A stretch of 64,000 nt of DNA from the NCBI GenBank assembly GCA_029210625.1, contig JARGFU010000012.1, positions 1 to 64,000 on the forward strand, in the 5' to 3' direction. A program made the translations under genes and the position numbers. The notes beneath the pieces are model-generated. The model was given only the letters and a program-made list of their open reading frames with translations. It did no database searches and had not been told where the DNA came from. Numbering within the stretch: position 1 is the stretch's first letter; every line of letters begins with the position of its first letter. Positions 27,075 to 38,700 of the stretch are shown one piece after another. This DNA is from Deltaproteobacteria bacterium (GTDB lineage Bacteria; Myxococcota; Myxococcia; SLRQ01).

Positions 27075-28046
27075 ATGCGAGACAAGTCACCGGAATCAGG
27101 GGCCCAGACGGTCGTCGTGGCGATGGGCGGCCACGCCTTCATCCAGCCCGGCGAGCGCGGCACCATCCACGATCACGAGAAGAACGCCAAGGAGATCTGC
27201 GTCCAGCTGATGTCCCTGGTGGAGCGCGGCTACCACCTGATCATCACCCACGGGAACGGCCCCCAGGTCGGCAGCCTGCTGATCCAGGCCGAGCGCGCCC
27301 GGGACGAGGTCCCCCCCTTCCCCCTCGACGCCAAGGTCGCCGAGACCGAGGGAGGCCTCGGCTACATCCTCCAGCAGGCCCTGCTCAACGAGCTGCGCCG
27401 CCGGGACATCCGCCGCTACGTGGTGACCATGGTGACCCAGGTGCTGGTCGACGAGAACGATCCCGCCTTCCAGAACCCCACCAAGCCCATCGGCCCCTTC
27501 ATGTCGAAGGAGGACGCCGAGGCCCGCAAGGCCGAGTTCGGCTGGGACATCGTCGAGGACTCGGGCCGCGGCTGGCGGCGGGTGGTCCCCTCCCCGAAGC
27601 CGAAGCGCGTGATCCAGCGCGACATGATCCGCGACGCGGCCCTCCAGGGGCACATCGTGGTCGCCGGCGGCGGCGGCGGCATCCCCATCAAGAAGAACGA
27701 CGACGGGGACTACGAGGGCGTCGAGGCCGTCATCGACAAGGACCTGACCTCCAGCGTGCTGGCCGCCAACATCGGGGCCGACCTGCTGATCATCCTCACC
27801 GCCGTGGACGCGGTCTACCTCGGCTTCAACACCCCCGAGCAGGAGGCCCTCGGGGCCGTCACCCTGCGGGAGTGCAAGGAGCACATCGATCGGGGGCACT
27901 TCCCGCCCGGCTCGATGGGCCCCAAGGTCGAGGCCATCTACAACTTCCTGAAGGCCGGCGGGCGCCGGGGGCTCATCACCAGCCCCGACAAGCTGATCGC
28001 GGCGCTCGACGGTGAGGCCGGGACCCACTTCGTCGGACATATCTAG
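27075..28046 (+). CDS. arcC: Carbamate kinase
   Basis: A 323-residue amino-acid-kinase-family enzyme: carbamoyl phosphate plus ADP gives ATP, ammonia and CO2. Motifs present are VAMGGHAFIQPGERGT, IITHGNGPQVG, the VAGGGGGIPI loop and DKDLTSSVLAANIGADLLIILTAVD. The length fits the family (about 310). It is divergent from the argF operon; the 94-bp region between contains a TATAGC box at 27038-27043 but no matching -35 at normal spacing. With ornithine carbamoyltransferase it could make ATP from citrulline, yet no arginine deiminase or antiporter gene is present here. Confidence 0.94.
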   Translation: MRDKSPESGAQTVVVAMGGHAFIQPGERGTIHDHEKNAKEICVQLMSLVERGYHLIITHGNGPQVGSLLIQAERARDEVPPFPLDAKVAETEGGLGYILQQALLNELRRRDIRRYVVTMVTQVLVDENDPAFQNPTKPIGPFMSKEDAEARKAEFGWDIVEDSGRGWRRVVPSPKPKRVIQRDMIRDAALQGHIVVAGGGGGIPIKKNDDGDYEGVEAVIDKDLTSSVLAANIGADLLIILTAVDAVYLGFNTPEQEALGAVTLRECKEHIDRGHFPPGSMGPKVEAIYNFLKAGGRRGLITSPDKLIAALDGEAGTHFVGHI

Positions 28047-28058
28047 CCGGGGCACCCG

Positions 28059-28094
28059 CGTGTACGTGAACGTGTACGTGTACGTGCACGTCCG
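28059..28094. repeat. CGTGNA hexanucleotide array, copy 1
   Basis: Units read CGTGTA, CGTGAA, CGTGTA, CGTGTA, CGTGCA, CGTCCG in succession, in the convergent gap between arcC and the GNAT gene. From 28071 to 28090 the sequence alternates strictly pyrimidine-purine. A nearly identical copy lies on the other strand at 51031-51061. Confidence 0.8.
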
Positions 28095-28112
28095 TCCACG
28101 AAGCCCCGCGAC

Positions 28113-28553
28113 TCAACAGGTGCCCGCTGGGCCCCACGCCTTCCTGAGGTAGAGGACGTCGCGCCGCAGCTGGTAGCCCGCCTCCTCGAAGAAGGCGAGG
28201 GAGGCCTCGTTCTGGTGCTCGACGAGCGCCGTGACGATGATCCGGCCGCGAGCGCGGAAGGCCGCCTCGCAGGCCTCCACCAGCCGGCGGGCCAGGCCCG
28301 TCCGCCGCAACTCGGGGTGCACCGCCAGGCGGTTGATCCAGCCCTTGCGCCCGTCGTCGGTGCCGACGACGCTGCCCACCAGCCGGTCGGCGAGGTAGGC
28401 GCCGAGCCAGAGGTCGGCGTCACGGGCCCGCTGCCGCTCCAGCTCCGCGAGGGTGTCCCGGCCCTCGGGCTCGTGGGGCAGCCCGGCCTCCTCCCAGAGT
28501 CTGTGCAGCGCCGCGAGCTCCCCGGGCTCGATGGGCCGAAGGGTGACCTCCAT
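28113..28553 (-). CDS. GNAT-family N-acetyltransferase
   Basis: A 146-residue acetyltransferase, the usual size of single-domain GNATs. It begins MEVTLRPIEPGELAALHRLWEEAG. The acetyl-CoA-binding loop is INRLAVHPELRRTGLARRLVEA, followed by ALVEHQNEASLAFFEEAGY, the common beta-6/alpha segment. The substrate is not predictable. The ATG at 28553 is chosen from the fold start; the region upstream in frame is the low-complexity tail of the neighbouring gene read in another frame. It follows that gene by 10 nt on the same strand. Confidence 0.88.
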   Translation of the reverse strand: MEVTLRPIEPGELAALHRLWEEAGLPHEPEGRDTLAELERQRARDADLWLGAYLADRLVGSVVGTDDGRKGWINRLAVHPELRRTGLARRLVEACEAAFRARGRIIVTALVEHQNEASLAFFEEAGYQLRRDVLYLRKAWGPAGTC

Positions 28554-28563
28554 GGCCGGCGCG

Positions 28564-30354
<1,791 letters not shown>

Positions 30355-30588
30355 GGTGGATCTGGACCTCGTGGAATCGGTGGGGGCAGGATGCCCGGCA
30401 CCCGGCGACCGCCTTCTCTTTCTTCGGGCGGTCGGGTGGGCGTGCTCTTCACGGCCACGCCGGGTGCAACAGCCCTCGAACCTTAGGCTGGTGTAAGAGC
30501 CCGTATTGGCTGGTATTCGAGGTGGGGCCTACCTAGCACCGCCCCTCGCCGGTTACAAGCAGCCTCCGAGGGCCCCCGAAAGAGGATC
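30355..30588. other. Divergent intergenic region, 234 bp
   Basis: Separates the leftward pcnB-type gene from the rightward PHP gene and must hold both promoters. The centre (30480-30540) is more AT-rich than its surroundings, but I find no box pair with normal spacing, no tRNA fold and no small coding region. Confidence 0.4.
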
Positions 30589-31440
30589 ATGAGCAGCGCA
30601 CCCTATCCGGTGGATCTCCACGCCCACACCCTGGTCAGCGACGGCCTGCGCACGCCGGCCGAGCTGGTGGAGCTCGCCGCCGGGCGAGGCGTCCTGACCC
30701 TCGCCCTCACCGACCACGACGCCGTGGAGGGCATCGCCCCGGCCCGGGACGCCGCCGCGCGCCACGGGCTGGAGCTCGTCCCGGGGGTGGAGCTCTCCTG
30801 CGACCTCGACGCCCGGGAGGTCCACCTCCTGGGCCTGGGCATCGATCCGGACGCCCCGGCGCTGCGCGAGCTCCTCACGCGGGCGCAGGCCTCCCGCCGC
30901 AAGGCCTTCCTGAGGGCCCTGGAGCGCCTGGCGACCTGCCGGGTGCCGCTGCCCGAGGACCTCGTCGAGCGGCTGGACGCCCAGGGCACCCGCGCGCTCG
31001 GCCGGGCCCACCTCGGGCGGGCCCTCACCCGCGCCGGGCACACCCGCAGCGTGGGCGAGGCCTTCGCCCGCTTCCTGGGCGAGGGCGCCCCGGCCCGGGT
31101 GATCCGGGAGCGCCCCTCCCTCGAGGAGGCCATCGAGGTCGTGGTCGCGGCCGGGGGGCTGCCCCTGCTCGCCCACCCCGGGGGCTACGCCGGGTCGACC
31201 TTCGGGGTGGAGCGCCTCCGCCAGCTGAAGCGGCTGGGGGTGGTCGGGCTGGAGCTGCGCCACCCGGCCCACAAGAGCCAGAAGATCCGCGCCTTCCGGG
31301 AGGCGGCCCTCGAGCTCTCGCTCCTGGTCAGCGGGGGCAGCGATCATCACGGGTACCCGGGGGATCAACCGCCGGGCAGCCAGGGCCTCGACCTGGAGGA
31401 GTACCGCCCGCTGGCCGCGCGCCTGGCCTCGACAGGATGA
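30589..31440 (+). CDS. PHP-domain phosphoesterase
   Basis: A 283-residue PHP-superfamily metalloenzyme. Metal-binding motifs are in order: DLHAHTLVSDG (His11 and His13), LTDHDAVEGI, VPGVELSCD, LPLLAHPGGY and the C-terminal SGGSDHHGY. This arrangement is that of the stand-alone family containing 3',5'-nucleoside bisphosphate phosphatase / 5'-3' exoribonuclease (RNase AM), which is about 290 residues. The gene heads a rightward run with an M20 peptidase and an aldehyde-dehydrogenase-like gene. Confidence 0.9.
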   Translation: MSSAPYPVDLHAHTLVSDGLRTPAELVELAAGRGVLTLALTDHDAVEGIAPARDAAARHGLELVPGVELSCDLDAREVHLLGLGIDPDAPALRELLTRAQASRRKAFLRALERLATCRVPLPEDLVERLDAQGTRALGRAHLGRALTRAGHTRSVGEAFARFLGEGAPARVIRERPSLEEAIEVVVAAGGLPLLAHPGGYAGSTFGVERLRQLKRLGVVGLELRHPAHKSQKIRAFREAALELSLLVSGGSDHHGYPGDQPPGSQGLDLEEYRPLAARLASTG

Positions 31441-31477
31441 GGGGGTTCGTCCCATGGTGCTCCTGCGGGAGGAACGA

Positions 31478-32917
31478 GTGAGCACACCCTTCGACTTCCT
31501 CGAGGCTGCGCGAGAGCTGATCGCGGCGCCCAGCGTCTCGGCGATGGGCAACGACGCCGCCCTGGCGGTGGTCCGGCCGCTGGCCGAGCGCTGCGGGCTC
31601 ACGACCTCGATGCTGCCGGGCGAGTACCTCGGCCGCACCCACCACAACCTGCTCTGCGCCCACCCGGGCAGCCCCGGCGCCGACGGTGGCCTGCTCCTCC
31701 TGACCCACTCGGACACCGTGGACCCCGGCGCGCTCGAGGCCTGGACGGCGACCGGGAACGATCCCTACCGCCTCACCCGCGACGGGGACCGGCTCTACGG
31801 GCTGGGCACGGCGGACGTGAAGCTCGACGCCCTCTGCAAGCTCCTGGCCCTCGATCGGGTGCGCGAGCTGAAGCTCACCCGCCCGGTGCACTTCCTCTTC
31901 TCCTTCGCCGAGGAGGTGGGGTTGGTCGGCGCCCGGCACTTCATGGCCGATCCGCCGATCCGCCACGCCTTCGCCTCCGCCGGCGAGCCGAGCGAGCTGA
32001 CGATCATCCACGCCCACAAGGGCTACCTGGTCATCCGGGTGCAGCTCACCGATCCCGGCGCCCCGCCCCTCTCGGGCGCGCGGCGCGAGCGCACCTTCGA
32101 GGGCCAGAGCGCCCACTCGAGCACCCCTCACCTGGGCGACTCGGCCATCGAGCGCCTCCTCGACGCCCTCCACCCGGGGCCCGGCCCGGCCGGCTCCCAC
32201 CCCGACGAGGGCGTCGCCCGAAGCCAGGGGGCCCGGGGGCTGGACGCGGCGGCCGTGCGCGCCGCCCTCGGCGGTGGCGTGGCGGCGGTGCGAGGCGGCG
32301 AGGTCGCCAACCGGGTCGCCGATCGCTGCACCCTCGAACTGGACGGCGTGGGCCCCGACGGGAGCGCCCTGCTCGCCGCCGCGGCCGAGCTGCGCGCCCG
32401 CTGGTGCGCCCTCGTCGCCGGCCTCGAGCCGACCGAGGACCGGCGCTTCGATCCTTACCACTCGGTCTACAACCTCGGCCGGATCCGGCTCGAGGCCGAC
32501 GAGGAGGGCCGGGCCTCCCTCGACGTCCTCTACGACTGCCGGATCCTCCCGGGCCAGGACGCCGAGGCCGCCGCCCACGCCTTCGAGCGCGAGATCGAGG
32601 CGGTGGCCCGGGCCGGCGCCTTCGACTGGAGCGTCGAGGTGGACCGCGACTCGCGGGCCCTCTCGGCGCCTCCGGACGGCCCCCTGATCGAGGCGGCCAT
32701 CCGGGCTGCCCGCCAGGTGGGCACCGACCCCACGCCGAGGACCAAGGCCACCAGCACCGAGGCCGGGGTCCTCGCCAGCCGGGGCGCCCAGGCGATGGTC
32801 TTCGGCGCCGGCGTCTCCGTCGGCAACGTCCACAAGCCCAACGAGCACAACCTCCACTCCCAGCTGCTCACCGCCATCGACTTCTACGAGGCGCTGATCC
32901 GCGAGCTGTGCACCTGA
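31478..32917 (+). CDS. M20-family metallopeptidase / deacylase
   Basis: A 479-residue dizinc hydrolase of the ArgE/DapE/carboxypeptidase G2 group. Metal and catalytic residues are seen in LLLTHSDTVDPG (His, Asp), LGTADVKLDAL (bridging Asp), FAEEVGLVG (catalytic Glu and zinc Glu), and VHKPNEHNLHSQL at the C-terminus. The lid/dimer domain includes IHAHKGYLVIRV and has an unusually long insert around 190-280. The GTG at 31478 has GGGAGG 5 nt upstream and is preferred over an ATG at 31454. Substrate is probably an N-acyl amino acid or dipeptide. Confidence 0.88.
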   Translation: MSTPFDFLEAARELIAAPSVSAMGNDAALAVVRPLAERCGLTTSMLPGEYLGRTHHNLLCAHPGSPGADGGLLLLTHSDTVDPGALEAWTATGNDPYRLTRDGDRLYGLGTADVKLDALCKLLALDRVRELKLTRPVHFLFSFAEEVGLVGARHFMADPPIRHAFASAGEPSELTIIHAHKGYLVIRVQLTDPGAPPLSGARRERTFEGQSAHSSTPHLGDSAIERLLDALHPGPGPAGSHPDEGVARSQGARGLDAAAVRAALGGGVAAVRGGEVANRVADRCTLELDGVGPDGSALLAAAAELRARWCALVAGLEPTEDRRFDPYHSVYNLGRIRLEADEEGRASLDVLYDCRILPGQDAEAAAHAFEREIEAVARAGAFDWSVEVDRDSRALSAPPDGPLIEAAIRAARQVGTDPTPRTKATSTEAGVLASRGAQAMVFGAGVSVGNVHKPNEHNLHSQLLTAIDFYEALIRELCT

Positions 32918-32921
32918 TGCC

Positions 32922-34421
32922 ATGAGCACACCCGACCTCACCCCCCTCCCCTACCTCGGCAACTACGTCGGCGGCCGCTTCGTGAAGGTCAGCCCCTCGA
33001 AGGCGGACGGCCACCTCCTCTCGGTCTCCCCCCGGGACGTCACCGACGAGATCTGGCGGGGCACCTTCCGCCTCGAGGCCATCGAGGAGGCGGTGGAGGC
33101 GGGCCGCAAGGCCCGGCAGGGCTGGGGCGAGCTCCCCCTGGCGGGGCGCCTCAAGATCCTGGGCAAGATCAAGGCCCAGCTGCGCAATCACCGGGAGGAG
33201 CTGGTCCTGCTCCTGGCCCGCGAGGCTGGCCTGCCCCTCTGGGAGGGAGAGGCCGAGGTGAAGCGGGCCATCGAGCTCTTCACCCTCCTCGAGGGCCCCG
33301 CCCGGCAGCAGCTGGAGCAGCTCACCTCCCTCTCCGAGGATCTCGAGCCGGTGCCGCTGGGGCTGGTGGCGGTCCTGCCCGACTTCGCCTCTCCCCTCCT
33401 CGATCTGCACCGCGGCGTGCTGGCGGTGCTCGCGGCGGGGAACGTCGCGATCGTCCACCCCCACGCCCTCACCCCCGGCCTGGGCCAGCTCTACGCCCGC
33501 ATCCTCGACGAGGCCGATCTGCCCCGGGGGGTCTTCGCGCTGGTGCAGGGGGACTCGGATCTCCGGGCGGCGCTCGCCGGCCACCCGGGGCTGGACGGAG
33601 TCCGGCTCACCTCCTCGGCGGGCATGGCGCGGCGGGTCGCCCGCCTCGTCCAGGAGCAGCCCTGGAAGACCCTGCGGATGCGGACGCCGGGCAAGAACCC
33701 CCTCCTGGTGCTGCCGGGCGCGGACCTCGAGCGGGCCGCGCGCGACGCGGCGCTCGGCGCCTACCTCACCGCGGGGCAGCGCGCGACCTCCACCCGCTGG
33801 GTGGTCGTGCACCGCAAGCTGGTGAGCAAGTTCGTGCCCGCCCTCGACGCCTGCGCCACCCGCTTCCGGGTGGGCGACCCCCTCGATCCGGAGACGGTGG
33901 TGGGGCCCCTGGCCTCCGAGGCCCTTCGCCGCGCCTTCCTGCGCCACGTGCGCCTCGGCGAGAACGAGGGCAACCGGGTGGTGCGCGCCACCGGCATCGT
34001 CGGGGCCGATCCGGTGGGCTGGTACGTGGGCCCGGCCATCCACGAGGTGCCCACCATCCTCGAGGACTCCCGCTACCAGATGTACCCGGTCCTCGGCCCG
34101 GACCTGCCCATCTTCAGCGTACGCAGCACGGAGGAGGCCTTCGCCCTGGTGGGCTCCCTCGACTCCCTCCTCTGCGCCTCCGTACACACCTCGGACGCCA
34201 AGCTCTGGAACGCCGCCCGGCACGCCCTCTCGGTGGGCCGCCTCATCCAGAACGGCCCGACCACGGCGCGGGTTGCCGCGCTGCCCATGCCCAGCGGCGC
34301 GCAGGGCCGACGGAGCCTCCTCGAGGGCTTCTTCCTCCTCACCGAGTGGGTGAGGCCCAGCGTGCGGATCCCCGCCGACCGGCAGCAGGACGACACGCCC
34401 GTGCCGCCCGGCCTCGACTAG
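32922..34421 (+). CDS. Aldehyde-dehydrogenase-superfamily protein lacking catalytic Cys and Glu
   Basis: A 499-residue protein aligning end to end with succinylglutamate-semialdehyde dehydrogenase (AstD)-type enzymes. The nucleophile motif, normally GQRCTCAR, reads GQRATSTR (Ala288). The general base motif, normally LALEMGGNNP, reads LRMRTPGKNP (Arg254). The 34-residue spacing of these positions equals that of Glu268 and Cys302 in ALDH2, so the alignment is firm. The NAD-binding and oligomer regions look retained. It is therefore a predicted pseudoenzyme, with a possible regulatory or binding role. It starts 4 nt after the M20 peptidase stop, so the two are co-expressed. Confidence 0.88.
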   Translation: MSTPDLTPLPYLGNYVGGRFVKVSPSKADGHLLSVSPRDVTDEIWRGTFRLEAIEEAVEAGRKARQGWGELPLAGRLKILGKIKAQLRNHREELVLLLAREAGLPLWEGEAEVKRAIELFTLLEGPARQQLEQLTSLSEDLEPVPLGLVAVLPDFASPLLDLHRGVLAVLAAGNVAIVHPHALTPGLGQLYARILDEADLPRGVFALVQGDSDLRAALAGHPGLDGVRLTSSAGMARRVARLVQEQPWKTLRMRTPGKNPLLVLPGADLERAARDAALGAYLTAGQRATSTRWVVVHRKLVSKFVPALDACATRFRVGDPLDPETVVGPLASEALRRAFLRHVRLGENEGNRVVRATGIVGADPVGWYVGPAIHEVPTILEDSRYQMYPVLGPDLPIFSVRSTEEAFALVGSLDSLLCASVHTSDAKLWNAARHALSVGRLIQNGPTTARVAALPMPSGAQGRRSLLEGFFLLTEWVRPSVRIPADRQQDDTPVPPGLD

Positions 34422-34425
34422 GGGA

Positions 34426-35754
34426 TCAGCGGGTCCCGGGAGGCGGGGCCCCGACGACCTTCACCTGCGCGCCGCGCAGCGCGGGCGCCACCGAGCGGAG
34501 CTGACCGGCCAGGGAGTCGCCGGCCCCCAGATCGAGGTAGACGCCCTCGGCCGGGGCCTGGCCCCGCGAGGGATCGACCCGGATCCAGCCCTTCTCGGTG
34601 CGCACCTCGACCCAGGTGTGGGGCCAGAGGCGGGTGGGCTCGGCGGGGTCCTGGAAGAGCCCGGTGCGGCGGCGGGCGTCGAGGCCGAGGAGGGGCGCCG
34701 ACGCCAGGAAGACGGCGGCGGCCTCGTTGCAGTCGCCCCGCCCGCGGGCCAGCGCGGTCTCGGGCTCGGCCTCCCAGAGGCCGGCGCCGTCCACCTCGGG
34801 GTCGAGCTGACCGTCGATCAGCTGCGCCAGGGAGGCGGCCCGCTCGGTGATGCTCTGCCCCTTCACCCGGGCGACCAGGCCGCGGACCTGCGGACCGGCG
34901 GAGGGCTGGAGCCTCCGGGTGGGGGCCTCGTCGGTGCCGGCCCCGCAGAGGGGCCCGGCCGCGGGAAGGGTGACCTCCCGGTCGGCGCAGGCGAGCCCCG
35001 GCCAGTCCTCCGGCGGGGACAGGCGCAGGCGGACGCCGGGGACCAGGGTGCCCTCGACCACCACCGAGCCGCCGGTGAGGTCGGCCATCCGGCCCACGTC
35101 GTTGCCGGCCTCGATGCCCTCGGCGGCGTAGACCAGCCCGATGTCCACCAGATCCAGCGCGTCGGGGAGGGCCGCGCCGGGGGCCCAGCGGGAGCGCACC
35201 CGCACCCCGAGCTCCTCGGTCTCGGCCCAGCCGCGCTCGTCGCGGGCCTGCCGCAGGATGACCCAGCCCAGGTTCCCGTCGGGCAGGTCGAAGACCCGCC
35301 GGCGGGCGCCGACCGAGCCGCTCTCGATGAGCCGCCGGGGGGCCTCGAAGAGCGCCTCGACCCCGGCCGCCGAGTCCACCGGCACCCGCTCGACCCGGTC
35401 ACCGCGGCGCACCACCATCGCGCCGGCGCGGGCGTCCCAGCGGGCGCTCACCGCCTGGCGCTGGCCGCCGGAGATCCGCACGGCCCAGGCCGAGAGCAGC
35501 ACCCCGTCCTTGACCCGCACCTCCTCGTGGAGGACCCGCTCGCTGGTCTTCCCGTCGCGGGAGGAGGTCAGCTTGCTGTGGTGCGTGTAAGTGGTCGTCC
35601 CACCCGAGTCCCGCCGGTAGGTGAGGACGGCGTGTCCGACCTCGCTGCCCTGGAGGCGGACGGAATAGCGCCGCGTCTCCCCCGCCTCGCTCGCGGCGGG
35701 CAGGAGGAGCAGGAGGGTACAAAGAAGTAGCGCTGGCCGGCGGTTGTATGCCAT
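34426..35754 (-). CDS. Secreted transglutaminase-like cysteine protease
   Basis: A 442-residue exported protein with signal peptide ([16 protein letters not shown]). The C-terminal third is a transglutaminase-like domain with the complete triad: Cys in [16 protein letters not shown], His in [10 protein letters not shown] and Asp in [10 protein letters not shown]. The N-terminal 250 residues are beta-rich, as in families where a beta domain precedes the core. It probably cleaves or cross-links peptide bonds in the periplasm. The start codon is 44 nt from that of the divergent chemoreceptor gene, so their promoters must overlap. Confidence 0.85.
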   Translation of the reverse strand: MAYNRRPALLLCTLLLLLPAASEAGETRRYSVRLQGSEVGHAVLTYRRDSGGTTTYTHHSKLTSSRDGKTSERVLHEEVRVKDGVLLSAWAVRISGGQRQAVSARWDARAGAMVVRRGDRVERVPVDSAAGVEALFEAPRRLIESGSVGARRRVFDLPDGNLGWVILRQARDERGWAETEELGVRVRSRWAPGAALPDALDLVDIGLVYAAEGIEAGNDVGRMADLTGGSVVVEGTLVPGVRLRLSPPEDWPGLACADREVTLPAAGPLCGAGTDEAPTRRLQPSAGPQVRGLVARVKGQSITERAASLAQLIDGQLDPEVDGAGLWEAEPETALARGRGDCNEAAAVFLASAPLLGLDARRRTGLFQDPAEPTRLWPHTWVEVRTEKGWIRVDPSRGQAPAEGVYLDLGAGDSLAGQLRSVAPALRGAQVKVVGAPPPGTR

Positions 35755-35797
35755 GGGTGGAAGACCCGGGGGACGGATCACCCCGGCGATCTGGCCC

Positions 35798-38700
35798 ATG
35801 GTACAGCGCTTCCAACGCCTGTCCACGCTTCTCACCGTCCTCGCCGGGGCGGCGGGGGCGGGAACCGCCCTTCTGGTGGGCGGCGGGGCCCTGGGCTTCA
35901 TCCTGGGCGTCGTCGCCGGCCTGGCCGTCGGTATCGCCGGCACCTGGGGCATCGCCTCCTCCCTCCAGGAGCGGGCGAGCAGCCTGGATCTGGAGAAGCT
36001 GGCCGAGGGGGACCTCTCCCACGAGCCCAGCGACCCCCAGATCGGCGAGGCCGTCCGGGCCATCCGGGGCACCCTGGGGCGCCTCCAGGGCACCACCGGC
36101 GCCGTGAACGTGGCCGCCCAGGAGGTCTTCGAGGGCACCACCCGCCTGCTCCAGGCCGCCCGGCACCAGGCCCTGACCGTGGAGAGCACCCTGACGGCGG
36201 CGGGCGCCATCGGGGACGCCCTGGCGACCTCCGAGATGACCGTCCAGGAGATCGAGACCCGGGCCGGTGAGGCCGGCACCGCCCTCGAGCGGATGGACCT
36301 CTCCATCGACGCCGTGGGCACCGCCCTCGACTCCCTCTACGACTTCGTCCAGCGCACCCGCGAGGTGATGGAGGAGATGGGCCAGTCCATCGACCGCTTC
36401 GTGGACAGCGGCCACCACCTCTCGGGCTTCGTCACCGAGACCGACGACTACGTCCAGGTCGTCGCCGATGGCATCGCCCGGGTGCGGGCGCTGGCCGAGG
36501 ACACCGGCCGCCAGGCGATGGAGGTCAGCGAGCGCGCGGACCGGGGCCACCAGCTGGTCTCGGACGCGGTGCAGGGCCTCTTCGTCCTCGAGGACACCGT
36601 GCAGCGGGCGGCGAACATCGTCGACATCCTCGGCGCCCGCTCCCAGGCCATCGGCAAGATCGTCGAGATCATCGAGGAGATCGCCGACCAGACCAACCTC
36701 CTCGCCCTCAACGCGGCCATCCTCGCCGCCCAGGCCGGAGAGCACGGCCGGGGCTTCGCGGTCGTGGCCGAGGAGATCCGGGACCTCGCCGAGCGGACCG
36801 GGCGCAGCACCCGCGAGATCGGCAACCTCGTCACCGAGGTCACCAGCCAGGTCTCCACCGCGGTGAAGGTGATGGAGGAGGGCCGAGTGCAGGCCTCGGC
36901 GGGCCTCTCCCTCGGCGAGCGGGCCTCGCAGGCCCTCGACGAGATCCGGACCACCGTCTCCGCGACTGCGACGGCCGTGGCCGAGACGGTGAAGGAGACC
37001 TCCCTCCTCGAGGAGGAGGGCCAGCGGGTCTCCCGGGCCTCGCGGCAGGTCTCGTCCCAGGTGGAGAACATCTCGGTGGAGGCGGTCCGCCAGGCCGAGG
37101 TGGGCAACCAGCTCGCCGACCGGACCGAGCAGATGACCCTGCTCACCCGGCAGACCCAGCAGGCCGCGGAGGAGCAGGCCGCCAACGGACGCCTGGTGAG
37201 CGAGGTCGTCGCCCGGCTGCGCGAGGGCATCGCCGCGGTGCGCGAGGCCCACCGCCTCTCCAGCGACGCCAGCCAGCGGGTGCGCACGGCGAGCACCGAC
37301 GTGGGCTCGGACGCCGAGGGGCTCATCGGCGTCGCCTCCGACCTCTCCCGCACGGCGCGCCGCCTGCAGGAGGTGGCCGGGACCATCACCGCCGACCTCG
37401 ACACCTTCCGCCTCCCCTCGGCCCGCCATGGCGGCGTCCTGCGGGTGGCGATGGTCGAGCCCAACCTCCTCCACGAGACCGAGGGCCTGGACCCGCTGTG
37501 CCTGCGCGGAGTGCGCGAGGCCATCGTCGCCTCTCTGGTCCACTCGGGGCTGCTGCGCCCCGGCCCCCAGGCCGAGATCCGGCCGGCGCTGGCCCGCAGC
37601 TGGCAGGTCGAGCGGGAGGGGCGGGTCTACCGCTTCCACCTCCAGGGCGGGCTGCGCTTCCACGACGGGACGACCTGCGACGCCGCCGCGGTGAAGGCCT
37701 CGCTCCTGCGCCACCTCGAGCCCGGCCGCGAGGGGCCGGTGACCGACCTCTTCCTCGACCTCATCGGAGCTCGCCACTACCGCGCCGGAGAGAGCAGCGA
37801 CGTCGAGGGCATCCGGGTGGTCGACGATCACGAGCTGGTGATCGAACTCAAGGAGCCCCGGGCCTTCCTCCTCCAGCTGATCTCCAGCCCCGACTGCTAC
37901 GTCTCCCGCCGCACCGAGGCCGGGGTCCAGGGGTTGGGCCCCTTCCGGATCGACTCCTCGGTGCCGGGCCGCAGCCTGAAGCTGGTCCGCTTCGAGGAGG
38001 GCCTGCGCGCCAACTCGATCCCCCTGGACACGATCGAGCTGCAGCTGGGCCACGCCAACCCGGCGGCCGCCTGCGCCGCGGTCGCCGACGGCCTCGCCGA
38101 CATCGCGCTGGAGATCCCCGCCGACCGGCTGGCCAACAAGAAGACGGTCGACGGCCTCGAGCTGCGCTCCCACCCCATCCTCTCCACCGAGATGATCTTC
38201 TTCGGCTGCGGGCGGGCGCCCCTCGATCGCCCGGCCGTGCGCCGGGCGCTGCGGATGGCCCTCGACATCGAGGGCTTCGCCCGGCGCCTCCCGGGCCGCC
38301 CGGGCCTGGCCACCGGCCTCATCCCCCGCGGCCTCCCCGGCCACGCCGCGGACCTGCCTCCGCACCGGCTCGATCTCGAGCAGGCCCGCAAGATCCTCGA
38401 GGAGGAGGGCGTCACCGGCCTCGAGCTGGCCTGGCCCTACGCCACCTTGCGCGACGCCGGCTGGATCGAGGCGACCCGCACCCTGCTGGCCCCCCTGAAG
38501 GAAATCGGTGTTCAGATCCGCGAGGAGCCGATGCCCGCCGACCTCTACTGGCGGCGCGTCGGCGAGGGCGACTTCGATCTGCTGCGCCAGGGCTGGGTCG
38601 CCGACTACCCCGACGCGGACTCCTTCTTCTACTTCCTCGTCCACTCCTCGGGGCAGAAGCCGATCTTCGTCGACTACGGCAACGACGCCGTCGATCGCCT

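Noticed and set aside
28059-28100. Tandem hexamers considered as a CRISPR fragment
   Set aside because: Units are 6 bp and contiguous with no spacers; no cas gene is nearby.
30355-30588. Possible tRNA in the AT-richer divergent gap
   Set aside because: I could not fold a cloverleaf; no TTCGA-type T-loop with matching stems is present.
32922-34421. Annotation as an active succinylglutamate-semialdehyde dehydrogenase
   Set aside because: Overall similarity is clear but both the Cys nucleophile and the Glu base are missing, so catalytic assignment is not supported.
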